64,000 nt of DNA from Micropruina sp. (GTDB lineage Bacteria; Actinomycetota; Actinomycetes; Propionibacteriales; Propionibacteriaceae): contig JADJTM010000001.1 in the NCBI GenBank assembly GCA_016711205.1, forward strand, positions 1,550,001-1,614,000, given 5' to 3'. The notes under the pieces were generated by a model. That model worked only from the letters and a program-made list of their open reading frames with translations, searched no databases and was not told where the DNA came from. This document shows, piece by piece, positions 51,146 to 60,145 of the stretch. Position 1 is the first letter of the stretch. Each line of letters starts with the position of its first letter. The position numbers were made by a program, and so were the translations under genes.

Positions 51146-53092
51146 TTAGTGCCCGTGGGCGTCCGAACTGCAGCAGTCGCCGGCCGCAGCGGGCGAGCCG
51201 CAGGACGCGCTCTTCGCCGACCGGGGTGCGTCCAGCGAGGGGTTGCGGTCGAAGAAGCCGAACGGTTTCAGCCACCAGGCGACCGTGTCGGCGGGCATCA
51301 CCGGCCAGTCCTCCACCCGCGTGATGTGATGGATGCCGAACACGTGCCAGAGCACCACATCGGTGTCGACCAGCGGGGCGTCGTCAGCCACCCAGTCGAC
51401 GATCCCGCCGCCGGCGCCGGACTGGGTCGGGTATTCGCCCGCCGGCCACAGCTCGGTCTCGTCGTGCCGGGTCACCCAGAGCTGATGCCCGACCACCGGA
51501 TTGCGCAGGAACACCGGTGAAGACTCGTCCATCATGTGGGGGAAGCTGGCGCTCGGCACCAGCTTGTAGGCGACCGGGTTGCCGTGTGCGTTCAGCTTGC
51601 CGGGGTTGGTCACCTTCCACCCCCGTTGGGTGTTCCAGTTGTAGTCACGGCCCGATTCGGCCTCAGAAGCGATCACCGTGCTGCGCACGTTGAGGTCGAG
51701 CCCCATCGGGTTGCTCGCCGAGATCGGCGGGGCGAACGAGTCGGACTCGACCACGCTGTTGTTCTCGCCGTCGATGTCGAGGTCGAGCCGGGCCACCAGG
51801 AAGTGCTGGTGGTAGGGCGCGTAGGTGCGCCGGTCGACCATCGTGCCGGTGGGGGAGGTCTCGCCCTCGGGCAACGGCGAGGTCACCATGATGCCGGTGG
51901 CCCGCACCTCGCATTCGATGTTGCCGTCCTGGTAGAACCGCCAGTACACGAGGTACTCATAGTTGGCCACGGTCGCGTGCACCGAGACGACCATCCGGCG
52001 CATCCTGCGCACTTCGGCGCCGCTCTGCTCATCGACGTGCTTCCACAGCACGGCGTTGTCCTCCTCGTGCAGGCAGATCGCGTTCTTGATCTCCCAGGGC
52101 TGGCCCTTGCTGTCCGGCAGCACGGCGTCCAGGTAGCGGATCTCGCCGAGGCAGTCGCAGCCCAGTTCGAGTGAGGTGGTCATGTAACCCAGGCCCCACT
52201 CCCCGATGTCGTAGGCCGTTCGCCGGTAGTGGTCGAAGCCGGAGTCGCGGTAGGGGACGATCATCTCGGCGAACGACATCCGGTAGGCGATGTCGCGCTC
52301 GACGCCGTGGTCGTCGAAGCTGACCTGGTAGATGACCGGGCCCTCGCGCCAGTTGAACCCGAGCCGCATCGTCCAGTTCTGCCAGCGCAGCAGGGTGCCG
52401 TCGATCGTGAACGACACTCCCTCGGGCTGGTTGATGTGCAGCGGCTTCAGGTCGGTGCGGACCTCGGTGCCGATCATTTCAGGGATGTAGTCGCCCGCCA
52501 CCTCGGGCAGACCGAGGTCGTGGTGATCTTCGATCTCGAGCACCTCTTCGGTGTTCATGTCCACCACGACCTTGAGGCCCGAGACCGGGTGGGCGTAGGG
52601 GTTGCCGCCGTGCGCACCACGCAGCCAGATGTCGACCCAGCCGAGCCGGCGATCCTGCCACTGCGGCGGCATCACGGCCTCGCCGTAGGTCCAGGTGTCG
52701 AACAGCACGAGGTCGAGGTCGGTGATTCCCCGGGCTTGCAGCGCCGCGACGACCTGCGGGTGCGAGCGCAACGCGTGATCGATCTCGTGGTACTCATCCA
52801 GCGTGAAGTTCGGGCACACCCCGGGCCGATGGGTCCACGACTCGACCGCCCCCGCGACGAGGTCGACCACGGCCTCGTAGACGTCGTTCGTCGCCTTCTG
52901 CCACAGCACGCTCAGCGAGCGCCGCGGAATCGGATCGCCCTCGCGCCAGGCCTTGACGAGGGCCTTCGCGGGCTCGGCGAGCATGATCGACGCATAGCGC
53001 CAACCGTTGTCGATGTTCTTCTCAGAGCCGAGGATCGTCGAGGTTCGCCGGATCTCATCCGCCGACAACGAATCCAACGGGTGTGTCGCCAT
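51146..53092 (-). CDS. Copper-containing primary-amine oxidase
   Basis: 648 residues. Oxidises primary amines to aldehydes with release of H2O2 and ammonia. The topaquinone precursor Tyr is in TVANYEYLVYW, the copper ligands are the His-x-His of APYHQHFLVARLD and the third His in FGIHHITRVEDWPVMP, and the catalytic Asp is in LVLFDTWTYGEAV. No signal peptide, as in Arthrobacter enzymes. The last 20 residues are Cys/His-rich (SCGSPAAAGDCCSSDAHGH), a possible copper-binding tail. The ATG at 53092 has AAGGAG. First gene of the operon. Confidence 0.93.
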   Translation of the reverse strand: MATHPLDSLSADEIRRTSTILGSEKNIDNGWRYASIMLAEPAKALVKAWREGDPIPRRSLSVLWQKATNDVYEAVVDLVAGAVESWTHRPGVCPNFTLDEYHEIDHALRSHPQVVAALQARGITDLDLVLFDTWTYGEAVMPPQWQDRRLGWVDIWLRGAHGGNPYAHPVSGLKVVVDMNTEEVLEIEDHHDLGLPEVAGDYIPEMIGTEVRTDLKPLHINQPEGVSFTIDGTLLRWQNWTMRLGFNWREGPVIYQVSFDDHGVERDIAYRMSFAEMIVPYRDSGFDHYRRTAYDIGEWGLGYMTTSLELGCDCLGEIRYLDAVLPDSKGQPWEIKNAICLHEEDNAVLWKHVDEQSGAEVRRMRRMVVSVHATVANYEYLVYWRFYQDGNIECEVRATGIMVTSPLPEGETSPTGTMVDRRTYAPYHQHFLVARLDLDIDGENNSVVESDSFAPPISASNPMGLDLNVRSTVIASEAESGRDYNWNTQRGWKVTNPGKLNAHGNPVAYKLVPSASFPHMMDESSPVFLRNPVVGHQLWVTRHDETELWPAGEYPTQSGAGGGIVDWVADDAPLVDTDVVLWHVFGIHHITRVEDWPVMPADTVAWWLKPFGFFDRNPSLDAPRSAKSASCGSPAAAGDCCSSDAHGH

Positions 53093-53442
53093 GCCGACTC
53101 CTTGTTCACTGGTTCCTGATCGTCGCCCAGGAGCCGGCTGAACAATCACGTCCCGGCTGCGGCGCACCGAACCGACGATCTGCTGCGGCCACATCCAGGG
53201 CAGCAGGCCCACGACAAGACCCCAGTTTCTGGGCCCTGCAGCTCACCCCGCCCGACACGTCCTCGCTCGGAACAGCATTGTTCAGCACGCTCCTAGACGG
53301 GAGAGTGGTGCATGCAGGGCCGAGCGTCAATGTTTATCGCGGATCAAGCTACACATGGCGGCTATGCCCACCGGGCATGAGAGAGCCGGAATCGCAGGCC
53401 TACGGCGTCAGATCGCGGGCGGCGCGCCCGCAGCCGGACCGC
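53093..53442. promoter_or_regulatory. Amine operon upstream region with operator-like palindromes
   Basis: No gene is seen in these 350 bp. GAACAGCATTGTTC (53270-53283) is a palindrome with a 4-base centre. Its half-site GCTGAACAAT recurs at 53137-53146, about 45 bp before the amine oxidase start. Two related sites at this spacing suggest binding of a dimeric regulator. No regulator gene is adjacent. Confidence 0.45.
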
Positions 53443-55122
53443 TCAGCGGCCGGCGGTGGCGAGGAGTTCGGCGGCGTGCGCCCGGGCGTTCGCTGAGCCT
53501 TCCAGGCCGGCCATCATGCGGGCGAGCTCGTCCAGCCGCTCGGGGCCCTGCACCGCGACGATGCCGCTGGTCGTGACCTGGCCGTCGGTGGCCTTGGCGA
53601 CCACGAAGTGCCGGTCGGCGAAAGCGGCGACCTGCGCCAGGTGGGTGACCACGATCACCTGCCCATGCTCGGCCAGCCGGGCCAGCCGCCGTCCGATCTC
53701 GAGAGCGACGGCACCCCCCACGCCCGCGTCGACCTCGTCGAACACGAAGGTCTGGCCGGATGCATCCGCAGCCAGCACCACCTCGAGCGCCAGCCGCACC
53801 CGGGACAACTCACCGCCTGAGGCGGCCTTCGCCAGCGGCGCCGGCGCGGAGCCCGCATTGGCGGTGAACAGGATCGTCACCTGGTCGGCGCCGTGCGCAC
53901 CCATCGGCGCCGGCGCCAGGCCGAACCGCAGCCGGGCGTGCGGCATGGCCAGCGCGGTCAACTCCTCGCTCACCAGGCCTGCCAGGGTGTCGGCCGCCGC
54001 CCCTCGCCGCGCGCTGATGGCAGCGGCCGATTCGCTCAGCTGCGCCTGCAGTGCGACCAGCTGCGCCTGCAGTTCGGCGATGCGGTCATCGGTACCCGCC
54101 AACGCCACGGACCTTTCGGCCGCCTCGGCCGACCAGTCGAGCACCTCGGCCACGGACGCTCCGTACTTGCGCAGCAGGCCCTGCAGGGCTGAGCGCCGCT
54201 CGGCGATCCATTCCAGCCGGGCCGGATCGGCCTCCAACCGGTCGAGATAGCTGGCCAGGTCGGCGGCGGCATCGGCCACCAGAGCGGACGCGTCCGCGAC
54301 CCGAGCCGCCAGCGGCGCCAGGTCGGGATCGTCGGCGACGACACCGTCCAGGCTCTTGCGCGCTGCTGCCAGCAGGCCGAGCGCGCTGGGCGCGTCGTTC
54401 CACGCCTCCGCGTCACCGCTCAGCGCCAGCCCTGCCGAGTGGGCCGCGAGCCGCAGGTCGTCCACCGCCTGCAACCGAAGCGCCTCGGTGGCCAGTTGCA
54501 CGTCCTCGTTCGGTTGCGGGTCGATCGCGGCGATCTCGTGCAGACCGAAGCGCAGCAGGTCGAGTTCGCGCGCCCGCTCGCGCGCCGCACCTGTCAGCTC
54601 GGCCAGTTGCGCGGCGAGGCGGCGGCGCTGCGCGAACGCGTCGGCATGCGCGGCCAGCAGGACGGCGTGCTCGGCGCCGGCGAATCTGTCGAGCACCTCG
54701 CGCTGACGCTCGGCGGTGCCCAGCCGCACCTGTTCGGATTGACCGTGGATGGTGACCCACCGGGTGACCACCTCGGCGGCCTTCGTCACCGGCACCGAGA
54801 CCCCGCCCAGGACGGCGCGCGAGCGCGTGGGGCTGATCTGGCGGCAGACCAGCAGCTCGCCCTCATCGGTCTCGGCGCCCACCTCGGCGAGTTCGGCCGG
54901 AGCGGCACCGTCGAGCTGCCAGGCGCCCTCGATCAGGCAGCGGGTGGCGCCGTGCCGGATCAGGGCAGGATCGGCCCGGGCGCCGAGCAACAACGACAAG
55001 CCGCTGACCACCATGGTCTTGCCGGCGCCGGTCTCACCGGTGACCGCCGTGAAGCCGGGGCCCGGCTCGAACACGGCCTCGGCGATGACGCCCAGATTGG
55101 TGATGCGCAGTTCAGTCAGCAT
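53443..55122 (-). CDS. recN: DNA repair protein RecN
   Basis: 559 residues, SMC-like ATPase in recombinational repair. Walker A GETGAGKTM (29-37), two long coiled-coil regions (for example LRAQLAELTGAARERARELDL-type heptads, residues about 150-370), the signature LSRVRLALEVVL and Walker B FVFDEVDAGVGG. Start 55122 (MLTELRITNLGVI) is standard and overlaps the NAD kinase stop by 11 bases. tlyA-nadK-recN is a conserved actinobacterial unit. Confidence 0.95.
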   Translation of the reverse strand: MLTELRITNLGVIAEAVFEPGPGFTAVTGETGAGKTMVVSGLSLLLGARADPALIRHGATRCLIEGAWQLDGAAPAELAEVGAETDEGELLVCRQISPTRSRAVLGGVSVPVTKAAEVVTRWVTIHGQSEQVRLGTAERQREVLDRFAGAEHAVLLAAHADAFAQRRRLAAQLAELTGAARERARELDLLRFGLHEIAAIDPQPNEDVQLATEALRLQAVDDLRLAAHSAGLALSGDAEAWNDAPSALGLLAAARKSLDGVVADDPDLAPLAARVADASALVADAAADLASYLDRLEADPARLEWIAERRSALQGLLRKYGASVAEVLDWSAEAAERSVALAGTDDRIAELQAQLVALQAQLSESAAAISARRGAAADTLAGLVSEELTALAMPHARLRFGLAPAPMGAHGADQVTILFTANAGSAPAPLAKAASGGELSRVRLALEVVLAADASGQTFVFDEVDAGVGGAVALEIGRRLARLAEHGQVIVVTHLAQVAAFADRHFVVAKATDGQVTTSGIVAVQGPERLDELARMMAGLEGSANARAHAAELLATAGR

Positions 55123-56038
55123 GCTGCCGGTTGCGCTCGGCCACCCCACGCCAGCCGTCGACGGGCAGCGCGAACTTGCGCACCAGCCGGTCGACGAACG
55201 GACGTTGCGAGATGCGGGCCAGCCGCAGCCGGTGCGCACCCACCTGGGCGGTGACCACCATGCCGCCGGCGATGTCGGTGGTACGCCGGCCGTCGCACCA
55301 GACCACCGCTCTGCTCTCATCGGAGGGCAGCACCTCGATCGACACGGTCGAATGCGGGCCGATCACCAACGGCCGGCTGAACAGTGCGTGCGCCGCCAGC
55401 GGCACCAGCAGCAGCGCGTCGATGTCGGGCCACAGCACCGGCCCGTTGGCCGAGAACGCGTAGGCGGTGGAGCCGGTCGGCGTGGACACCAGCACCCCGT
55501 CAGTGCCCCAGCGTGACAACGCGCGAGCGTCGACCCGGACCAGCACCTCGATCATGCGTTCGCGAGCCAGCTTTTCGATCGAGACTTCGTTGACGGCGAA
55601 CGAACGCCAGAGTTCACCCCCGTCGGCGTCCGTGACAGTGACGTCGATGGTCATGCGCTCTTCGACGCTGTAGGCGCGCTCGACGACATGGCTGATCAGC
55701 GCACCGGCCTCGTACGACTCGAGTTCGGCGAGAAAGCCGATGTGGCCCAGGTTGACCCCGAGCACCGGAATGTCGAGCGGCATCGCCCATTCGGCGGCGC
55801 GCAGAATGCTGCCGTCGCCGCCGAACACCACGGCGAGTTCGCTGAGACCCACGTTGTCGGGCCCCAACGCCTCGACGTTGCCGACCGGGCCCAGCGCGGC
55901 CAGGTGCTCGCCCTTGATCAGGCAGGTGATGCCGTGCGCGGTCATGCCCGCGACGAACCCCGCCGCCGCGCTCACCGCCTGCGGGCGGCCGCCGTGCAGC
56001 GTGACGGTGACGTAGCGATTCTCGGGCACGTCTCTCAC
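55112..56038 (-). CDS. nadK: NAD kinase
   Basis: 308 residues from GTG 56038; GTG 56029 (MPENRYVTVTLHGG) is also possible. Makes NADP+ from NAD+. Motifs: GGDGSILRAAE (73-83), NLGHIGFLAE, NEVSIEK and TDGVLVSTPTGSTAYAFSANGP. Located directly after tlyA and overlapping recN. Confidence 0.95.
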   Translation of the reverse strand: MRDVPENRYVTVTLHGGRPQAVSAAAGFVAGMTAHGITCLIKGEHLAALGPVGNVEALGPDNVGLSELAVVFGGDGSILRAAEWAMPLDIPVLGVNLGHIGFLAELESYEAGALISHVVERAYSVEERMTIDVTVTDADGGELWRSFAVNEVSIEKLARERMIEVLVRVDARALSRWGTDGVLVSTPTGSTAYAFSANGPVLWPDIDALLLVPLAAHALFSRPLVIGPHSTVSIEVLPSDESRAVVWCDGRRTTDIAGGMVVTAQVGAHRLRLARISQRPFVDRLVRKFALPVDGWRGVAERNRQHAD

Positions 56039-56039
56039 C

Positions 56040-56789
56040 CTAACCTGGCCGGACGACAGATTCGGGCCGTCGCAGGTGCACGAAGTACTCCACGTTGCCG
56101 GACGCACCCGGGGTTCGACTGAGCCCACGCCACGCCTGCTGCCAGCCCAGGCCGGCGGCGTCGGCGACCACGTCGTCGACGGCACGCACCCGGGCGGCCT
56201 CCGATCGCACCACCCCGCGGGAATCGAGGCCGCGCCGGCCCACCTCGAACTGGGGCTTCACCAGCAGCAGCGCGTCCCCCGCCGGCACGAGCACCGACAG
56301 CAGCGGCCGCAGCAGCAGCCGCAGCGAGATGAACGACACGTCGCCGGCGACCAGGTCGACGGGGTGGCCGTCCAGGTGGTCCAGAGTCAGCTCACGCAGG
56401 TTGAGTCCCTCGTGCACGCGTACCCGTGGGTCGTTGCGCAGACTAGGCACCAGCTGGTCGTGCCCCACGTCGATGGCGTACACCGGCTCGGCGCCCCGCT
56501 GCAGCAGCACCTGGGTGAACCCGCCGGTGGACGCCCCCGCGTCCAGTGCCCGTCCGGCCACCAGCAGCCGGCTGTCGTCCAGCGCGCCGAGCAGCTTGTG
56601 CGCAGCGCGCGAGACGTAATGGTCGGCGCCGCTCAGTTGCACCACGTCAGCGTCGTCGACCGGATCCGACGGCTTGCGCGCCGGCCGTCCGTTGACGCTG
56701 ACCAGGCCGGCCCGGATCGCCTCGGCGGCCTGACCGCGGGAGCGGGCCAACCCGCGGCGGACCAACGTGGCGTCAAGACGCGCGATCAC
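56040..56789 (-). CDS. tlyA: TlyA-family rRNA 2'-O-methyltransferase
   Basis: 249 residues. S4 RNA-binding domain at about 1-60 (ARLDATLVRRGLARSRGQA), then an FtsJ/RrmJ-type methyltransferase with SAM loop DAGASTGGFTQVLL (83-96) and catalytic Lys-Asp-Lys-Glu set including VAGDVSFISL and LLVKPQFEVGR. In mycobacteria TlyA methylates 16S C1409 and 23S C1920 and makes cells sensitive to capreomycin. GTG start at 56789 overlaps the preceding small gene (GTGA). Confidence 0.95.
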   Translation of the reverse strand: MIARLDATLVRRGLARSRGQAAEAIRAGLVSVNGRPARKPSDPVDDADVVQLSGADHYVSRAAHKLLGALDDSRLLVAGRALDAGASTGGFTQVLLQRGAEPVYAIDVGHDQLVPSLRNDPRVRVHEGLNLRELTLDHLDGHPVDLVAGDVSFISLRLLLRPLLSVLVPAGDALLLVKPQFEVGRRGLDSRGVVRSEAARVRAVDDVVADAAGLGWQQAWRGLSRTPGASGNVEYFVHLRRPESVVRPG

Positions 56790-56956
56790 TGCCGCGGGAC
56801 GTCCGTGGGGTTGAGCACCTGCTGCAGCACGGCGTGCGCCTGCTGGACGCCGGTCGCGTGCTCGGCGACCGGGCCGCTCAGGTCGAGCGCTGCCAGTGCC
56901 TCGTCGATGGCCGGATGGCCCGTCACCGGCGGCTGTTCGGGCGTGCTGCTGCTCAC
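56786..56956 (-). CDS. Small conserved protein upstream of tlyA (Rv1693-like)
   Basis: 56 residues beginning MSSSTPEQPPVTGHPAIDEAL and ending LQQVLNPTDVPRQ. An acidic helical peptide (ALAALDLSGPVAEHATGVQQ) without a known domain. Its stop overlaps the tlyA start. A small gene of similar size (Rv1693) sits at the same place in M. tuberculosis, so this is probably a real conserved gene. Function unknown. Confidence 0.8.
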   Translation of the reverse strand: MSSSTPEQPPVTGHPAIDEALAALDLSGPVAEHATGVQQAHAVLQQVLNPTDVPRQ

Positions 56957-56961
56957 GGCGC

Positions 56962-57597
56962 TCAGTCTAGGACGTGCTCCGCGGACCTGCCCTCACCCAG
57001 CCCACGCGCGGCCAGCGCGTCCCCGGTGGACTGCGCGAACCCGACGGCACGCACCACCACGGGGGTCAGCCGGGCGATCCAGTGCCGTTCCAGCCCGCGG
57101 GCGCGGGCCGCGTCCCGCACGTCGTAGAAGGCGCCGGTCAGAAACGGGACGCTGCGCAGCATGATGCCGACGCTCAGCCCGAACCGTTCGCCGTCGACGA
57201 ACGGGATGCGACCGGCCGCGCCGACCAGGGCGTCGATCAACAAGGAGGCCCGGGTGGTCACGATCAGCAGCCGGGAAGCCAGCACGGCGAGCAGCACGTT
57301 GCCCGGCACCACGAGCGCCAGAGCGGGTTGGCCGATCAGCACCTGAAAGGCAGCCAGGACCACCAGCAGACCGACCAGCGCCCATGGCACGCCCAGGGTG
57401 GCCCGCACCGGCGCACCCGTGGTGAGCAGGCACAGCACCGTCACCGCCAATGCCCCAGCGGTCAGCCACGGCTGCTGCACGATCAGCGCCGGCAGGGTGA
57501 GTACCAGCACCACCAGGTACTTCCAGCCGACACCGGCCCGATGCCACCGAGAACCACCGGGCCGGTAGCTGCCGAACAGCGCGTCGGTCGACCTCAT
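56962..57597 (-). CDS. bioN: Biotin ECF transporter T component (CbiQ family)
   Basis: 211 residues with about five membrane segments (KYLVVLVLTLPALIV, AGALAVTVLCLLTT, VPWALVGLLVVLAAFQVL, LVVPGNVLLAVLASRLLIV). The coupling helices with the Ala-Arg-Gly motif are in DVRDAARARGLER and ALAARGLGEG. It links the ATPase to BioY. The ATG at 57597 overlaps the bioM stop (ATGA). Confidence 0.9.
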   Translation of the reverse strand: MRSTDALFGSYRPGGSRWHRAGVGWKYLVVLVLTLPALIVQQPWLTAGALAVTVLCLLTTGAPVRATLGVPWALVGLLVVLAAFQVLIGQPALALVVPGNVLLAVLASRLLIVTTRASLLIDALVGAAGRIPFVDGERFGLSVGIMLRSVPFLTGAFYDVRDAARARGLERHWIARLTPVVVRAVGFAQSTGDALAARGLGEGRSAEHVLD

Positions 57598-58286
57598 GCC
57601 ATCGACCGCCGGTACGTCCCGATCACCTCGGACGGGCTGCCGTCGGCGGCGACCCGTCCCTCGGCGATCAGCACCACGCGCTCGGCCCGCGCGGCCAGAT
57701 CCAGGTCGTGGGTGGCCAGGATCACCTGGTGGGGCAGGGCGTCCAGCACCCCGGCGACCAGGTTGCGGTTGCGCAGATCCAGCAGGGTGGTCGGCTCGTC
57801 GCAGACCAGCACGGACGGTTCGACCGCCAGCACGCTGACCAGCGCGGCGAGTTGGCGCTCACCGCCGGACAGGTCGTAGATGCTGTGCTCGGCGACCTCG
57901 GTCAGCCCGTAGCGGTCGAGCCACGCCCGGGCCGCGGCCTGCCGCTCCGCGCGATTGCGCAGGCGGGCGCGCAGGCTCAGCTCGACGTCGTCGAGCGGGG
58001 TGGGCAACACGAGCTGGCTGAGCGGGTCGGTGAAGGTGAAGCCGACCCGTCGCCGCACCTGCGCCGCGTCGGTGCGGGTGTCGAGCCCGTCGACGACGAC
58101 CCGGCCCTGGGTGGGTAGCAGCAGCCCGTTGAGCAGCCGCAACAGGGTCGATTTGCCCGAACCGTTGGCCCCGATCAGCGCGATGCGATGCTCGGCCAGG
58201 TCAAGCTGTACCTCGTCCAGCAGCAGCTTGGCCCCGGGCGGGGTGAGGGTCGGCACCCGGACCGAGACCCCGCTCAGGCGAATCAC
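57594..58286 (-). CDS. bioM: Biotin ECF transporter ATPase
   Basis: 230 residues, CbiO-type ABC ATPase. Walker A GANGSGKST (39-47), signature LSGGERQLA, Walker B VLVCDEPTTLLDLRN, switch His in ATHDLDL. GTG start at 58286, one base after the bioY stop. With BioN and BioY it forms a complete BioMNY transporter. Confidence 0.93.
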   Translation of the reverse strand: MIRLSGVSVRVPTLTPPGAKLLLDEVQLDLAEHRIALIGANGSGKSTLLRLLNGLLLPTQGRVVVDGLDTRTDAAQVRRRVGFTFTDPLSQLVLPTPLDDVELSLRARLRNRAERQAAARAWLDRYGLTEVAEHSIYDLSGGERQLAALVSVLAVEPSVLVCDEPTTLLDLRNRNLVAGVLDALPHQVILATHDLDLAARAERVVLIAEGRVAADGSPSEVIGTYRRSMA

Positions 58287-58287
58287 G

Positions 58288-58872
58288 TCAGGCGGCCACC
58301 GGTACCCGCTGCATCAGCAGGGCCGGGAAAGCTTTGTGCACGGCCAGTGCGATCGCCGCCGCCGCCAGGTTCTTGGCCACGTCACCCGGCCAGAACACCA
58401 CGTCGATGGCGAACGCCTTGGCGAAGTCGATCTGCAGGATCAGCATCAGGCCCAGGATGCCGGCGGGATGGATGACCAGAAAGGACGCGCCCAGCCCGGA
58501 GAGGAACAGCCACAGGAACCGGAGCCTGGGGTTGCGTCCGCCCAGCCAGCGGGCCAGCAGCCCGGCCACCAGCGCAGCGAACGGAAAGCTGAGCAGGTAC
58601 CCGATGCTGGGCTTGCCCAGCACCCCGAGGCCGGACGCTCCGCCGGCGAAGACGGGCAGGCCGGCGAAGCCCACCAGCAGGTACAAGGCGGTGGCGGCGA
58701 AACCGCGCCACGGCCCGAGCACCAGGCCGGCCAGCGCCACGCCGAGGGTTTGCAGGGTGATCGGTACGGGCCCGACCGGAATGCCCGGCACGAGCGACAA
58801 CGCCGCGATCAGTGCGGCGAATACCGCGATGTAGGCGAGGTCAGCGGTGGAGAATCTCTTACCGGCCGGCAC
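58288..58872 (-). CDS. bioY: Biotin transporter substrate-binding component BioY
   Basis: 194 residues with six membrane segments. Typical features are PVPITLQTLGVALAGLVLGPWRG near the N-terminus (written in part) and GKPSIGYLLSFPFAALVAG in the middle, with the conserved Asp-Lys region DVAKNLAAAAIAL late. It binds biotin with high affinity. GTG start at 58872 has AGGAG. No biotin synthesis genes are in the window. Confidence 0.95.
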   Translation of the reverse strand: MPAGKRFSTADLAYIAVFAALIAALSLVPGIPVGPVPITLQTLGVALAGLVLGPWRGFAATALYLLVGFAGLPVFAGGASGLGVLGKPSIGYLLSFPFAALVAGLLARWLGGRNPRLRFLWLFLSGLGASFLVIHPAGILGLMLILQIDFAKAFAIDVVFWPGDVAKNLAAAAIALAVHKAFPALLMQRVPVAA

Positions 58873-58949
58873 GGTGGCTCCTGAATCGTGAGGCGCCCGG
58901 TTGGCGCGGTCAGGGTGACAATACCGCCGCGGGAGCCGTGGTTACGCTC

Positions 58950-59111
58950 AGCCCGGATCCACCGATGGGCGCCGTTGCGAGCGGCACCAGACGGGTGGGG
59001 TGGGCAGCCGGTCCGCGTGAGGGCATACCGGGTCGTCCGTTGAGCGTGACCGGCGCAGCCAGGTCGCCCGGATGGGGCCGCGCAGTAGGCGCAGATCGGT
59101 GGATCCGGGCT
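58950..59111 (-). mobile_element. MITE-like element, copy 2 (162 bp)
   Basis: Same terminal inverted repeats and the same length as copy 1 at 45122-45283, in opposite orientation, about 90% identical. It fills most of the gap between the HAD gene stop and bioY, so it probably lies within or next to the bioMNY promoter. Confidence 0.8.
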
Positions 59112-59152
59112 AGGCAGGGTCCGCGCGTCTGCATCGGCCCGGCTGCGCGCCG

Positions 59153-60145
59153 TCAGTGCAGCTGGTCGAGCCGGGCCAGGGCGTCCGTGGCATCGGCGTC
59201 GGTCGCCCAGACCAGGTTCGCCAGGGCCCACAGCGCATCCAGCTGGCCGCTGTGGGTCGACAGCTGGCCCTGGACCGATGCCACCCCCTCGACCAGTTCG
59301 GCCACCGCGTCGCCGCAGTGCCAGGAGTGACCCTGCTGTGCCGCCGCGCGGGGTGGTGCCAGCAGCGCGCTCAGGTCGGCACCGATGAAGCTCGGCCGGT
59401 CACCGGCTGCGGCCTCGAGCAGATCACGCTTGCCGTGGGCACCGGTGAACACCAGCAGGGACGGCATGCCCGCGCGGTTGGCGCCCATGATGTCGGTGTC
59501 GATGCGATCGCCGACGAAGATCGGACGTTGCGCGCCGGTGTGCGTGACTGCGTAGTCGAGCATCGGGGCATGCGGCTTGCCGAACACCACCGGCTGTTGG
59601 CGCACCGTGCTGCCGACCACCGCCAGTTGGGCACCGAGGCCGGGCACCAGCCCGCGGTCGGTCGGCCGATTCAGGTCGTCGTTGGTGGCGTACCAGGTGG
59701 CACCACGCTGCACCGCGATGGCCGCCTCATCGAGCAACGGCCACGGGATCAGGGGGTTGTACCCCTGCAGCACCGCGTCCGGAAGGTCGTCCGCGTTGGT
59801 GGTGGTGCGGAATCCAGCCGCATGCGCCAGGTCGACCAGGTTCTGGGTTCCGGTCACGAGCAGGAGACTGCCCTCGGGGACCGATTCGGCGAGCAGCTCG
59901 ACAGCGACCTGGGCGCTGGTGATCAGGTCGTCCGGTCCGGCCTCGAAGCCCAGGTCGCGCAGATGCTGCGCCACCGCGTCCGCGCTGCGCGCCGCGTTGT
60001 TGGTGACGTACATCACCCGGGCCCCGGTCGCCCGGATGCGAGCGATGCCGTCCACCGCGCCGGGCACGGCGACCGGACCGAGGTAGATCACCCCGTCCAG
60101 ATCGAAGAAGGCGACGTCGTGCGCGTCGATGATGCGGGCGGTCAC
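59153..60145 (-). CDS. HAD-IIA family phosphatase
   Basis: 330 residues. Nucleophile motif FFDLDGVIYLGP (about 13-24), VTNNAARSADAV (motif II), and GKPHAPMLDYA with GDRIDTDIMGANRAGM (motifs III/IV), as in NagD and phosphoglycolate phosphatases. The C-terminal 70 residues are an extra Ala-rich tail. GTG start at 60145 overlaps the preceding stop (GTGA). Same relative place as Rv1692, reported to act on glycerol-phosphate-type substrates; the substrate here is unknown. Confidence 0.88.
   Translation of the reverse strand: MTARIIDAHDVAFFDLDGVIYLGPVAVPGAVDGIARIRATGARVMYVTNNAARSADAVAQHLRDLGFEAGPDDLITSAQVAVELLAESVPEGSLLLVTGTQNLVDLAHAAGFRTTTNADDLPDAVLQGYNPLIPWPLLDEAAIAVQRGATWYATNDDLNRPTDRGLVPGLGAQLAVVGSTVRQQPVVFGKPHAPMLDYAVTHTGAQRPIFVGDRIDTDIMGANRAGMPSLLVFTGAHGKRDLLEAAAGDRPSFIGADLSALLAPPRAAAQQGHSWHCGDAVAELVEGVASVQGQLSTHSGQLDALWALANLVWATDADATDALARLDQLH

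Noticed and set aside
58873..58949. Biotin riboswitch or BirA box before bioY
   Set aside because: No convincing BirA-type palindrome could be recognised; most of the gap is the MITE-like element.
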